Shown here piece by piece: positions 1-5,723 of a stretch of DNA of 5,723 bases (positions are counted from its first letter, which is position 1; every line of letters begins with the position of its first letter). Under the pieces are notes generated by a model that saw only the letters and a list, made by a program, of their open reading frames with translations, had not been told where the DNA came from and did not search any database. The translations under genes were made by a program, and so were the position numbers. The DNA comes from Anaerolineae bacterium (GTDB lineage Bacteria; Chloroflexota; Anaerolineae; B4-G1): the NCBI GenBank assembly GCA_030612185.1, contig JAUWOI010000312.1, forward strand, positions 1-5,723, given 5' to 3'.

Positions 1-1
1 A

Positions 2-103
2 GGATACCAGGACGTGGTTGTTCAGGAAATCATCAAAGCGGGACGGGAGAGATGGCCATGCTACCGACTATCACAGACGTCACTACCCTCAGCGATGAGG
101 TAA
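2..103 (+). CDS. Possible 3' end of an upstream gene (partial)
   Basis: A reading frame open from the window edge ends at TAA 101-103 and would overlap the start of the ATPase gene by about 50 bp. Its visible residues include YQDVVVQEIIKAGRERW, which has the alternating hydrophobic and charged pattern of a real helical C-terminus, and its codons often end in G or C like those of the neighbouring genes. A second frame is also open from the edge to TGA 96-98 with similar third-position GC, so the choice is uncertain. No family can be named from about 33 residues. If real, it would be the preceding gene of the same operon. In BREX/Pgl-like loci that could be a methylase, helicase or small accessory gene, but nothing here shows which. 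Confidence 0.3.
   Translation, partial: GYQDVVVQEIIKAGRERWPCYRLSQTSLPSAMR
45..49 (+). promoter_or_regulatory. Ribosome binding site that bears on the ATPase start
   Basis: GGGAG sits 8 nt before ATG 58 but only 2 nt before ATG 52, so the downstream ATG has the better spacing. A weaker GGGA at 40-43 is 8 nt before ATG 52. The two choices differ by two residues. Confidence 0.45.
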
Positions 104-2706
104 AGAGCGGCCAGGTGTACGGCGTCGTCCAACTGTATAAGGTGCTGGGTGACAGACCGGCGCTGGAGAAGAACCCCCGTGACGTGTTTGCCCGTACTTA
201 TCTCACCGAGGCGCTTACGACCGCACTGAACCAGATACGCTATAAACTCACAGGCCAGGATTCACGTGGGAGCCTGGTCTTCACCGGTGGCTATGGCTCC
301 GGCAAGTCACACCAGTTGCTGGCGCTGTATCACGCGCTGATGCATCCTGACCTGGCGGCTCAATGGTTGGCTCGTCACGGATACGAGGAGCCGCTGCCCA
401 CGCTCGACGACCTCGTGGTAATTGTACTCCACACCGCGCGGGTGGACTACGACAATCTGTGGGAACCGGTCTTCCAGCAACTGGGTGCTCAGGACGTTTT
501 GAGCCAGATCAAGCGTTACCCGACTATCCCCCAGATTCGCCAGGCCCTTCGGCTCCGCTCAGGACAGGCCCTCGGCAGCCGGCCGGTCGTGATCATCATT
601 GACGAAATCGAGAACTGGTACGAGACGATCCTCCCCCAACGGGTGGACACGGCGGAGACGTCGCGGGCCGCCAATCGCACTTTTCTCCAGCACCTGCTGG
701 AGGTGGCCAGTGAGCCCGACGTGCCTCTGATGGTGCTGTTCTCGCTGATACGCGAGAATCCCGACATCGTGGACGTGATTGACCGCACCGGTCCTATCTC
801 CATCAACCTGAGCACAGCGGCCGACCGCGAGGATATCCTGCTCTACCGGCTATTTGAAGGCATAGACAGGCAACAGGCAAGCGACGTAGCAGACCGCTTC
901 ATGGAACTGTACCGCGAGCGCCAGGTCGCTGTGCCGATGAGTGACTACGACGCCTATCGTGCCCGCATGCGGAGCGTGTACCCTCTGCACCCCGAGTTGC
1001 TGCGGGTGCTGTTCGAGCGCTACAGCACAGCCTCCAACTACGCTAACACCCGTGGTATTCTCTATCTGCTCGCCACCATCCTGCATGAGCGGGCGGACAA
1101 GACGGTACTCTTGCTGACATCCGACGTGGATGCAGCCCGCTTCGACGATCAACTCACCGTTCTGGACCGGCCTCTGGTCGAGGCCACCGCCCGTGATATT
1201 GAGCGCGTGGGCCACGTCGAGTATGGACGTGAGGTTCTGTCCACGGTGCTGCTCTACTCCATCAACCGCGAGCAACAGATCGGCGCGGACGAAACTGAGA
1301 TTGTCCTGGGGGTAGCCACGCCGGAGATCAATCCCAACGATGTGCTGCTGGGGTTGAACCGGCTGCTGGGCCGGGCCTGGCATCTGCACAAACTGAACGG
1401 GCGGTATGCCGTGCGTGTCGAGGAGAACGTCTTTGCCGTGGTGCAGAATCGCGCCCACGATGTCTCCGAGGAGGCAGCCATCCAGCGCATTGCCCGCGTG
1501 CTGGTCAAGGAGGTGATGGGAGGCAACGCATACGTCTATGAGCATGAGAATGAGATTGACGAGATCCCCGACGACCGCCACCTGAAGGTCGTGGTTTCGC
1601 TGCGCGCCCTGGACACCGACCAGGACGTGTACGCCATCTATCACGGCCGCCGCTACCAGAACCGCGTCGTGGTGCTCGCGCCGCTCACCGGAGACCTGCG
1701 CAAAGATCAGAGCCTGATTGACAAAGCCAGGCGAATCATCGGCGGTGAGGAGATCAAGAGGGACGTGAGCGAGGAGCGGGCGGCAAAGGTGCAGACCATC
1801 ATTGACGAGGAACTGAAGGAACTCGAGGAGCGCATCAAGGCCCGCTTCGGCTTCTGGCACAAAGTGTCGGTTATGGTCAGCGAGGGGCCGGACGGACAGC
1901 GGGTGGAAAAAGAGGCCGTGCGCAAAATCCAGGTCGAGGCCGAGACGGCCAGCCTGCTGGAGCGGGCCATCAGCGATATCGCCCGGGTCAAGGAGAAGGT
2001 CCTGGACGGGTTGCACGCCCGGGGGACAAGGGGGCTGCGGGCTGATCTGCTCTACGGTGACTTCTATACCATCCGTCGCTATCCGACGGTCTCCGATGGA
2101 GCGCAGGTCACGACCGCCCTGAAGGAACTGTGCAAGGCAGAGCAACTCTACGTCGAGGGCCACAAGGGGCGGAACTTTTTCGGCGAGACACTTTATGGCC
2201 TGGACGAACATTCGAGAGCCATGCTGTACCACGCCGATTTCGCCCAGGTCGAGCGGGGAGCGACCGGTGAGGCGGAAAAGGTGAAGATCGTCTACGAGGA
2301 GGGCAAGGCACGTCGCGTGACGTCCAGAGAGCCAGCCCTGGAGAAGGCGGTTCAGGGGGTCGAAGCCACACTGGCCAGGATCGTGGAACAGAAGCGCCTG
2401 GAGGAGGGCGGCCGGCACCCGCGCACCGTGGCCGGCAAGTTCGAGGCCACCATGCGAGAGTCGGACGTCGTCCGGCAGGTGCAGGTGGAGATCAGCAACG
2501 ATTTCCAGGTCGGCGGCAAGTCGGACAAATTGGAGCGGATCGTGAGGGAACTGGGCTTCTCGCCCGAGGGGATGAAGTTGAAACTGACGCTCGAGTGGGA
2601 GGGGCCGTTGGATAAGGCGACGTTCCTGCAGCAACTGCTGCGCCTGCCGAGCACGCCCGGCGGCAGCCTGTACGTCGTCGCCGAGGTGGATCGTGTCCAC
2701 GAGTAA
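52..2706 (+). CDS. DUF499 / BrxC-PglY-like P-loop ATPase, phage-defence associated
   Basis: This is a cytoplasmic ATPase of the DUF499/BrxC/PglY type, which pairs with PglZ in BREX and Pgl phage-exclusion systems. The exact activity of the family is not settled. Seen in order: a Walker A motif GGYGSGKS at residues 79-86 (Lys85); a hydrophobic strand ending in the Walker B acids Asp184-Glu185 (VVIIIDEIENWYE); a sensor-1-like strand PLMVLFSLIREN near 225-236; the family signature YPLHPELL at 310-317; and TRG at 333-335, with Arg334 a candidate ATPase arginine. A winged-helix-like segment lies around 400-475, a charged probable coiled coil around 571-605, and a small alpha/beta domain at the C-terminus. 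At 884 residues it is shorter than typical BrxC/PglY (about 1,200). ATG 52 and ATG 58 are both possible starts; GGGAG at 45-49 lies 8 nt before ATG 58, which slightly favours the latter. Residues 167-174 look like a repeat-derived insert. It overlaps the next gene by 14 bp. The family call is from motif recognition, not a database search. Confidence 0.85.
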   Translation: MAMLPTITDVTTLSDEVKSGQVYGVVQLYKVLGDRPALEKNPRDVFARTYLTEALTTALNQIRYKLTGQDSRGSLVFTGGYGSGKSHQLLALYHALMHPDLAAQWLARHGYEEPLPTLDDLVVIVLHTARVDYDNLWEPVFQQLGAQDVLSQIKRYPTIPQIRQALRLRSGQALGSRPVVIIIDEIENWYETILPQRVDTAETSRAANRTFLQHLLEVASEPDVPLMVLFSLIRENPDIVDVIDRTGPISINLSTAADREDILLYRLFEGIDRQQASDVADRFMELYRERQVAVPMSDYDAYRARMRSVYPLHPELLRVLFERYSTASNYANTRGILYLLATILHERADKTVLLLTSDVDAARFDDQLTVLDRPLVEATARDIERVGHVEYGREVLSTVLLYSINREQQIGADETEIVLGVATPEINPNDVLLGLNRLLGRAWHLHKLNGRYAVRVEENVFAVVQNRAHDVSEEAAIQRIARVLVKEVMGGNAYVYEHENEIDEIPDDRHLKVVVSLRALDTDQDVYAIYHGRRYQNRVVVLAPLTGDLRKDQSLIDKARRIIGGEEIKRDVSEERAAKVQTIIDEELKELEERIKARFGFWHKVSVMVSEGPDGQRVEKEAVRKIQVEAETASLLERAISDIARVKEKVLDGLHARGTRGLRADLLYGDFYTIRRYPTVSDGAQVTTALKELCKAEQLYVEGHKGRNFFGETLYGLDEHSRAMLYHADFAQVERGATGEAEKVKIVYEEGKARRVTSREPALEKAVQGVEATLARIVEQKRLEEGGRHPRTVAGKFEATMRESDVVRQVQVEISNDFQVGGKSDKLERIVRELGFSPEGMKLKLTLEWEGPLDKATFLQQLLRLPSTPGGSLYVVAEVDRVHE
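541..572 (+). repeat. 24-bp in-frame repeat-like insert bounded by 8-bp direct repeats
   Basis: CAGGCCCT occurs at 541-548 and again at 565-572, exactly 24 bp apart. The encoded protein reads QAL-RLRSG-QAL (residues 164-174) just before the Walker B strand. The intervening sequence CTTCGGCTCCGCTCAGGA reads CPERSRR on the opposite strand. Both peptides recall a short dispersed repeat that I remember appearing inside many predicted proteins of some environmental bacteria, including Chloroflexota. Removing 24 bp would leave the frame intact and join IRQAL directly to GSRPVV. The direct repeat and spacing are seen. The identity as a dispersed genomic element is from memory, and no second copy is in this window. 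Confidence 0.55.
2683..2688 (+). promoter_or_regulatory. Ribosome binding site inside the ATPase gene for the PglZ GTG start
   Basis: GAGGTG lies 4 nt before GTG 2693, within the last codons of the ATPase gene. It supports a GTG start and translational coupling of the two genes. The spacing is slightly short. Confidence 0.4.
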
Positions 2707-3631
2707 CCTGAGCGCGGCGCGAATCGCGGAACTGGTCAAGAGCGATGACCCGGTGGCGACGCTGTTCCACTGGCTGGTGGAACTGTGGGATGCCGAGGGC
2801 GTGGACGACGCATTACTCAACGACTACTACGACGAGCGGGAGAAGTCCACCCGCCACCTCACCTGGACCCTGGATCAGGTCTACGGTGAGTTCCTGACCG
2901 GCGTGCTCCTGCCGCAGGTGGACAGTCGCCAGGTGGCCGAACTGCTGGCCCAGCCTCGCCACGCGCTGGTGCTGATGGACAGTCTGAGTCTGCGTGAGGC
3001 CAGCCTCTTGAAGCAGAGGCTACCGGCGCACGGCTACGAGGTGTTGGCTTTTGACTATGCTTTCAGCGAAATTCCATCCGACACGGAAACGTTTTGTCAG
3101 CGCCATTGGGGCGTGAGTGCGCCGTCGGCGGTAAACGACCCCCGTTTTGTCTACGTGCGGGCCGACGCGCCGCCGCTGGACGAGTTGCGCCGTGAACAAC
3201 TCATCGTCTGGGGCACCTACCCCGACTGGTTCTGGCGGCACGCCCACAGCGGTAAGACCGAGCACATCCCGCCGGATGAAATCTACTCAAAGACTGAGGC
3301 GCTGCTGTTGTCCATTCTGGAGCGCATCAGGGGCCACGACGAGATCGTTATCTCTTCCGATCACGGCTATCTGGCTTTGAAGGCGGGGATGGCCTGGTCA
3401 ACACCGCAGCCCTATTACGGTTATCTGAAGCAAGTGATGGGAGCGCGCGTCGCGCCGATCAGCGACAGCAAGGAAGCACGAGCCTTGCTCGAAAAAGAGA
3501 TGATCGTAGTGCACGAGGACCACTTTCTGGTCAAGGGCCGCTACACCGGCGACTTTGGCTCCGTCTACCTGCACGGCGGATTGTCGCTGATGGAGTGTTT
3601 GACGCCGTGGCTGGTGGTGCGGCGAAAGTGA
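2693..3631 (+). CDS. Compact PglZ-domain protein (alkaline-phosphatase superfamily)
   Basis: The protein is PglZ-like, the metal-dependent phosphatase-type component that accompanies the BrxC/PglY ATPase in BREX and Pgl systems; its substrate there is unknown. Visible motifs: ALVLMDSLSLREA, with Asp96 and nearby Ser97/Ser99 as the likely nucleophile region; YPDWFWRHAH, with Asp178 and His183/His185 as candidate metal ligands; ISSDHGYL, with Asp223-His224; and LHGGLSLMECLTPW, with His294, the characteristic C-terminal PglZ motif. The N-terminal ~90 residues are helical and charged. No signal peptide or membrane segment is seen. At 312 residues it is little more than the catalytic domain, whereas BREX PglZ proteins are usually several hundred residues longer. 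The start is GTG 2693, inside the end of the ATPase gene, preceded by GAGGTG at 2683-2688. The 14-bp overlap implies co-expression with the ATPase. The domain call is strong; membership of a particular BREX type is not established. Confidence 0.87.
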   Translation: MSTSNLSAARIAELVKSDDPVATLFHWLVELWDAEGVDDALLNDYYDEREKSTRHLTWTLDQVYGEFLTGVLLPQVDSRQVAELLAQPRHALVLMDSLSLREASLLKQRLPAHGYEVLAFDYAFSEIPSDTETFCQRHWGVSAPSAVNDPRFVYVRADAPPLDELRREQLIVWGTYPDWFWRHAHSGKTEHIPPDEIYSKTEALLLSILERIRGHDEIVISSDHGYLALKAGMAWSTPQPYYGYLKQVMGARVAPISDSKEARALLEKEMIVVHEDHFLVKGRYTGDFGSVYLHGGLSLMECLTPWLVVRRK

Positions 3632-3777
3632 AGGGAGTCACAATCAGGTGTGCACCCGACGGGCGGAGGCCAGGACTGACATAGCCGAACGCTTCGATGT
3701 AGCGATTTGGTAGTAGAACGGGGCGGTCTGGGCGCCGCCGGAACTGTCCCTGGTGAAGTAAGGAGAATTGAGAGACA
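3632..3777. other. Intergenic gap between the PglZ and NACHT genes
   Basis: This 146-bp gap is the only clear non-coding stretch in the window. It contains no convincing open frame with its own ribosome binding site. GGCGG at 3722-3726 and CCGCC at 3735-3739 can form a short GC stem with an 8-nt loop, but no run of T follows, so it is not a standard intrinsic terminator. CTGACA at 3676-3681 resembles a -35 box, but no good -10 lies at the right distance. The length of the gap, against the overlapping genes upstream, suggests the NACHT gene may have its own transcription start. Confidence 0.5.
3761..3765 (+). promoter_or_regulatory. Ribosome binding site for the NACHT gene
   Basis: AGGAG (within TAAGGAG) precedes ATG 3778 with a rather long 12-nt spacer. 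An in-frame TGA at 3769-3771 prevents any earlier start, so ATG 3778 is the first possible start. Confidence 0.6.
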
Positions 3778-5723
3778 ATGGACTTTGATCAACTGTGGCA
3801 AGAGTACAAAGAACTCATCCTGGTCATTGCGGGAGCGGCTGCAGCCCTGCTTTGTCGAGAGATACTCCCCGCTCTCTGGAAGGGGATCACCCGACTATGG
3901 GAAGTGTTGAGACAGGGTCTTGGCAGACGCCTTTCGACAGCCGAGTTCCAGCGGCGCTATCTGGAGCAACTGTGCGAGGAACAGCGCTTTCTCAAGGTGC
4001 GTGGTATCCGTACCCGCTCCCCGGTAGCGGTGGAACTGGAAAAGGTCTACGTCTCCCTGGCGCTGAACATGCCGTCGCGGGATAGACCGGAGGCCAAGAT
4101 CGGGATGGAGGCGATGTTGGAAAAAGAGTTGCCAGAGGGCGTGCGACCGGAGCCGGGCCGCCGTCCGGATATGAGAGCCGAGGAACCGGAACGGCTATCC
4201 GTCGGCCAAGTCCTGCAACGTTGCCCCGAACGGCTGGTCATCCTGGGCGGGCCGGGCACGGGCAAAACCACCCTGCTGAGTTACCTGGCCCTCAAATTCG
4301 CCCGGGGGCAGGCGGAGAAAGCACTGGGGCTGGACGAGAAACGGTTGCCTATCCTCATCCCCCTGCGAGAACTACCGCGCACCGGGCTGTCCCTGACGGC
4401 CGATAACCTGCCTGCCCTATGCACCGCGCCGGATCTGGCTAAGGAGTGCCCCGAAGGCTTCTTCAATAAACAATTGGAAGATGGCGACTGCATCGTGCTA
4501 TTCGATGGGATGGATGAGGTGACCACCGAGGAAAAGCGCCGCCGAGTGGCCGAGCAGATAGATGACTTTGTGAGCACCTACCACGACAACCGTTTCGTCG
4601 TCACCTCACGGCCAGCAGGGTACAGCGGGGTGGCTCTGACTGGCTTCACCCAGTTGGACATCTGCGATTTCAGCGACGAGGACGTGGAAGCCTTTGCCCG
4701 CTACTGGTGCCTGGCCGTGGAGTTGGCTATCAGGGGGGTAGAGCGCGAAATATCGGAAGCAGTAGCCCGCCGCAAGGCCGAACGCGAGGCCGAGGAACTC
4801 GTCGCTGCCATCCGGGCCAATGACCGCGTGCGCCGTCTGACGGTCAATCCCTTGCTGTTGACCATCGTGGCCATGGTGCATCGCTACCGGGCCACGTTGC
4901 CCAACCGGCGGGTAGAATTGTACGACGAATGTACCGAGGTACTGCTTGGCTACTGGGACCAGGCCAAGGGCATCGCCGGACAACTGGACTGGGCGCGCAA
5001 GCGCCGCGTGCTGGAGCCACTGGCTCACTGGATGCACCAGCAGGGGTTGCGCGAGGCGGAACGTGTCCAGTTAGAGCAGGTCATCGCTGAGGCTCTGCCC
5101 ACTGTGGGCGAGAAGGAGGCAAGGGCGGGGGAATTCCTGAAGAATGTGCGAGAACGCAGTGGCCTGCTGATGGAGCGGGGGCTGGGCATCTATGGCTTCT
5201 CTCACCTCACCTTTCAAGAGTATCTGACTGCTAGTCATCTCATTGATCGAGGGGAAGAGGGACGGGAAGAACTCTTAAAACACCTGCACGATCCCTGGTG
5301 GCTGGAGGTGACGCTGCTCTATGCTGGGATGCGGGATGCCACCCCACTGATCGAGGCCATCCTGGCTCAGCGTGACGACCTTTTCGAGAATAACCTGTTC
5401 CTGGCCGCCCACTGCCTGGTGGACGCAGTCAAGATTGACCCGCACCTGCGAGAGGAGGTGCTATCGCGCTTGCTGGAGAGGTTCAGAGCCGGGGAGTTCC
5501 AGGGGCTGCGTGAGAGAGCCACAGAGGCATTGGTTGGGCTTGGAGACAGCCCCAGCGGTCCCAGGGTGGTCGAGGGGTTGGTCGGTCTGCTGGGCGACGA
5601 GGAGGCGAACGTGCGCGGGAGCGCCGCCTCCGCGCTGGGACGGTTGGGGCAGGCCGAGCCGGGGGTGGTCGAGGTCGGGGTCGGTCTGCTGGGCCGGGCG
5701 GGGGCGCCCGTGCGCGGCAGCGC
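3778..5723 (+). CDS. NACHT-domain STAND NTPase with HEAT-like C-terminal repeats (3' end beyond window)
   Basis: An NLR-like NTPase, 5'-complete, with 648 full codons visible and no stop before the window edge. Bacterial NACHT proteins of this kind include known anti-phage sensors that oligomerise on detecting a trigger and activate an N-terminal effector. Seen in order: a hydrophobic stretch at residues 13-26 (LILVIAGAAAALLC), possibly a short membrane anchor; a linker typical of bacterial NACHT proteins (RYLEQL...VELEKVYVSLAL); Walker A GGPGTGKT at 157-164 (Lys163); the NACHT Walker B FDGMDEV at 242-248; a sensor strand FVVTSRPAGY at 273-282; a charged, probably coiled helix near 315-350; NPLLLTIVAMV at 357-367; and YGFSHLTFQEYLTA at 472-485, the usual winged-helix/helical NACHT motif. 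HEAT-like helices follow, ending in regular 33-residue repeats. No recognised nuclease, TIR or protease domain is present at the N-terminus. Its neighbours suggest a defence role; direct cooperation with the ATPase-PglZ pair is not shown. Confidence 0.9.
   Translation, partial: MDFDQLWQEYKELILVIAGAAAALLCREILPALWKGITRLWEVLRQGLGRRLSTAEFQRRYLEQLCEEQRFLKVRGIRTRSPVAVELEKVYVSLALNMPSRDRPEAKIGMEAMLEKELPEGVRPEPGRRPDMRAEEPERLSVGQVLQRCPERLVILGGPGTGKTTLLSYLALKFARGQAEKALGLDEKRLPILIPLRELPRTGLSLTADNLPALCTAPDLAKECPEGFFNKQLEDGDCIVLFDGMDEVTTEEKRRRVAEQIDDFVSTYHDNRFVVTSRPAGYSGVALTGFTQLDICDFSDEDVEAFARYWCLAVELAIRGVEREISEAVARRKAEREAEELVAAIRANDRVRRLTVNPLLLTIVAMVHRYRATLPNRRVELYDECTEVLLGYWDQAKGIAGQLDWARKRRVLEPLAHWMHQQGLREAERVQLEQVIAEALPTVGEKEARAGEFLKNVRERSGLLMERGLGIYGFSHLTFQEYLTASHLIDRGEEGREELLKHLHDPWWLEVTLLYAGMRDATPLIEAILAQRDDLFENNLFLAAHCLVDAVKIDPHLREEVLSRLLERFRAGEFQGLRERATEALVGLGDSPSGPRVVEGLVGLLGDEEANVRGSAASALGRLGQAEPGVVEVGVGLLGRAGAPVRGS
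5566..5723 (+). repeat. 99-bp tandem repeats encoding 33-residue HEAT-like units
   Basis: A unit starting GTGGTCGAG at 5566 begins again at 5665, exactly 99 bp (33 codons) later, and runs off the window end. Over the shared 59 bp I count 47 identical positions. The first unit reads VVEGLVGLLGDEEANVRGSA and continues SALGRLGQAEPG; the second reads VVEVGVGLLG and later PVRGSA. The VR...A..ALG.L pattern is typical of HEAT/PBS-lyase-like repeats. A divergent unit (LRERATEALVGLGD) precedes the regular ones. More copies probably follow beyond the window. Confidence 0.8.

Noticed and set aside
541..572. A CRISPR repeat or transposon end
   Set aside because: There is only one pair of 8-bp direct repeats, with no spacers, no transposase and no second copy in the window. 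A short dispersed repeat insert explains it better.
850..2820. A 656-codon open frame on the minus strand across most of the ATPase gene
   Set aside because: It lies antisense to a gene with clear ATPase motifs. Its translation is His/Leu/Gln-rich with no recognisable motif. Long antisense frames are common opposite GC-rich genes.
3676..3704. CTGACA as a -35 promoter box for the NACHT gene
   Set aside because: At 16-18 nt downstream only poor -10 matches (such as TGTAGC or GTAGCG) are found, too weak to call a promoter.
3722..3739. GC hairpin (GGCGG/CCGCC) as a terminator after the PglZ gene
   Set aside because: The stem is only 5 bp with an 8-nt loop, no T tract follows, and it lies about 90 bp beyond the PglZ stop.
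3707..4085. Two overlapping plus-strand open frames (3707-3910 and 3795-4085) at the start of the NACHT gene
   Set aside because: They are out of frame with the NACHT coding sequence. The frame from 3778 carries a coherent NACHT architecture and has an upstream AGGAG site.
4606..5037. A 143-codon minus-strand open frame opposite the NACHT gene
   Set aside because: It is antisense to the NACHT core and shows no recognisable motifs; it is a codon-use shadow.

Overview
The window is a GC-rich, densely coding, all-plus-strand stretch that reads as part of a bacterial anti-phage defence island. It holds two complete genes and a long 3'-truncated one. A possible upstream gene tail may occupy the first ~100 bases.

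Layout: (1) About 1-103 may carry the last codons of an upstream gene in another frame. (2) 52-2706 encodes an 884-residue P-loop ATPase of the DUF499 / BrxC-PglY type. (3) 2693-3631 overlaps it by 14 bp and encodes a compact 312-residue PglZ-domain protein (alkaline-phosphatase superfamily) with its metal-site motifs intact. (4) 3632-3777 is a 146-bp non-coding gap with a ribosome binding site at its end. (5) From 3778 to beyond the window end runs a NACHT-type STAND NTPase. It has a short hydrophobic N-terminal segment, a complete NACHT core and C-terminal HEAT-like repeats. The last repeats become regular 33-residue (99-bp) units that are still similar at the DNA level.

How they fit together: a BrxC/PglY-like ATPase and PglZ are the two components shared by BREX/Pgl phage-exclusion systems, and the ATPase-then-PglZ order matches pglY-pglZ. 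Both proteins here are clearly shorter than typical BREX versions, and no methylase, helicase or BrxL-like protease is visible. This could be a compact BREX-like system or the edge of a larger locus. The NACHT protein is a plausible independent defence gene, an NLR-like sensor whose C-terminal repeats would detect the trigger.

Organism: there are no taxonomic markers. A short repeat inside the ATPase gene (reading RLRSGQAL on one strand and CPERSRR on the other), the GC-rich codon use and the NACHT-HEAT architecture recall genomes of Chloroflexota (Anaerolineae-like) and similar environmental bacteria. This is an impression from memory, not a demonstration.
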